Shown piece by piece: positions 63,883 through 64,000 of a DNA stretch of 64,000 nucleotides. Both the position numbers and the translations under genes were made by a program. Below the pieces are notes generated by a model. That model did not search any database and was not told the DNA's origin. It was given only the letters and a program-made list of their open reading frames with translations. Source of the stretch: Bacteroidota bacterium (GTDB taxonomy: Bacteria; Bacteroidota; Bacteroidia; Bacteroidales; JAAUTT01); the NCBI GenBank assembly GCA_030706405.1, contig JAUZOO010000015.1, forward strand, positions 19,879 to 83,878, in the 5' to 3' direction. The stretch's first letter is position 1. Each line of letters starts with the position of its first letter.

Positions 63883-64000
63883 ATGAAAACGACATACGCT
63901 CCTAAACAGACAACCACTCGCGGGCATATCGTTCAAATCAAAAACATTGAGATGTACTACGAGGAGTACGGAGTCGGAAAGCCGCTGGTACTCTTGCATG
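63883..64000 (+). CDS. Alpha/beta hydrolase, N-terminal fragment
   Basis: From the ATG at 63883 the first 39 residues run off the right edge. IKNIEMYYEEYGVGKPLVLL followed by H is the usual opening strand pair and oxyanion turn (LLHG) of an alpha/beta-hydrolase. AGAGAG about eight bases upstream is a good ribosome-binding site. The codons are richer in G and C than in the spacer before it. Confidence 0.75.
   Translation, partial: MKTTYAPKQTTTRGHIVQIKNIEMYYEEYGVGKPLVLLH

Overview
The window is chromosomal DNA from a member of the Bacteroidota, most likely of the Bacteroidales/Marinilabiliales type. The evidence is an rnf operon in the order rseC-rnfB-C-D-G-E-A, PorP/SprF and type IX sorting-tail proteins, Bacteroidota-only families (DUF6261, DUF4924, DUF3078, DUF5063, HU-CCDC81), a Nudix-type arabinose regulator, and promoters of the TTTG / TAnnTTTG kind instead of -35/-10 boxes. 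I see no rRNA, tRNA, CRISPR array, prophage or insertion-sequence transposase.

Layout. 1-6003: start of an HU-CCDC81 protein and the seven-gene Rnf respiratory operon, both on the minus strand. 6.3-11.1 kb: recG, a methyltransferase-like gene, a MacB/LolD-type ATPase, a PduO-type adenosyltransferase and DUF2795. 11.1-16.7 kb: a minus-strand envelope operon of three SurA/PpiD-like foldases and an OstA/LptA-like protein. 17-25.8 kb: recQ, DUF5063, a DEDDy exonuclease, a C1 peptidase, tag and outer-membrane proteins. 26-36.8 kb: DUF6261, a 41-bp tandem array, a GH71/99-like lipoprotein, an ECF sigma factor with an unusual partner carrying a T9SS tail, ThuA and small envelope genes. 36.9-45.6 kb: housekeeping and transport genes, a PorP/SprF protein, a 21-bp array and a small helical protein. 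45.8-55.5 kb: a ClC channel, a 2-hydroxyacid dehydrogenase and an arabinose operon (araR, GH51 arabinofuranosidase, symporter, araD, araB). 55.6-64 kb: a glycosyltransferase, a 408-bp inverted-repeat element abutting the argS promoter, argS, a second 21-bp array, two orphan genes around a highly structured spacer, a pectate lyase and the start of an alpha/beta hydrolase.

How the genes fit together. Pectate lyase, arabinofuranosidase, the GH71/99-like lipoprotein and the arabinose operon point to use of plant pectin and arabinan. Rnf gives sodium- or proton-coupled electron transfer between ferredoxin and NAD, as expected of a fermentative anaerobe. The foldase/OstA operon, PorP/SprF and the beta-barrel proteins build the outer membrane.

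The most unusual structure is a set of three short-period tandem arrays (41, 21 and 21 bp). Each lies about 165-240 bp upstream of the start of a small gene of unknown function (DUF6261, a 126-residue helical protein, a 237-residue membrane protein). Two of the arrays are built from near-palindromic units and one is open on both strands. I treat this as the best candidate for an undescribed system; that reading is inference from position and sequence only.
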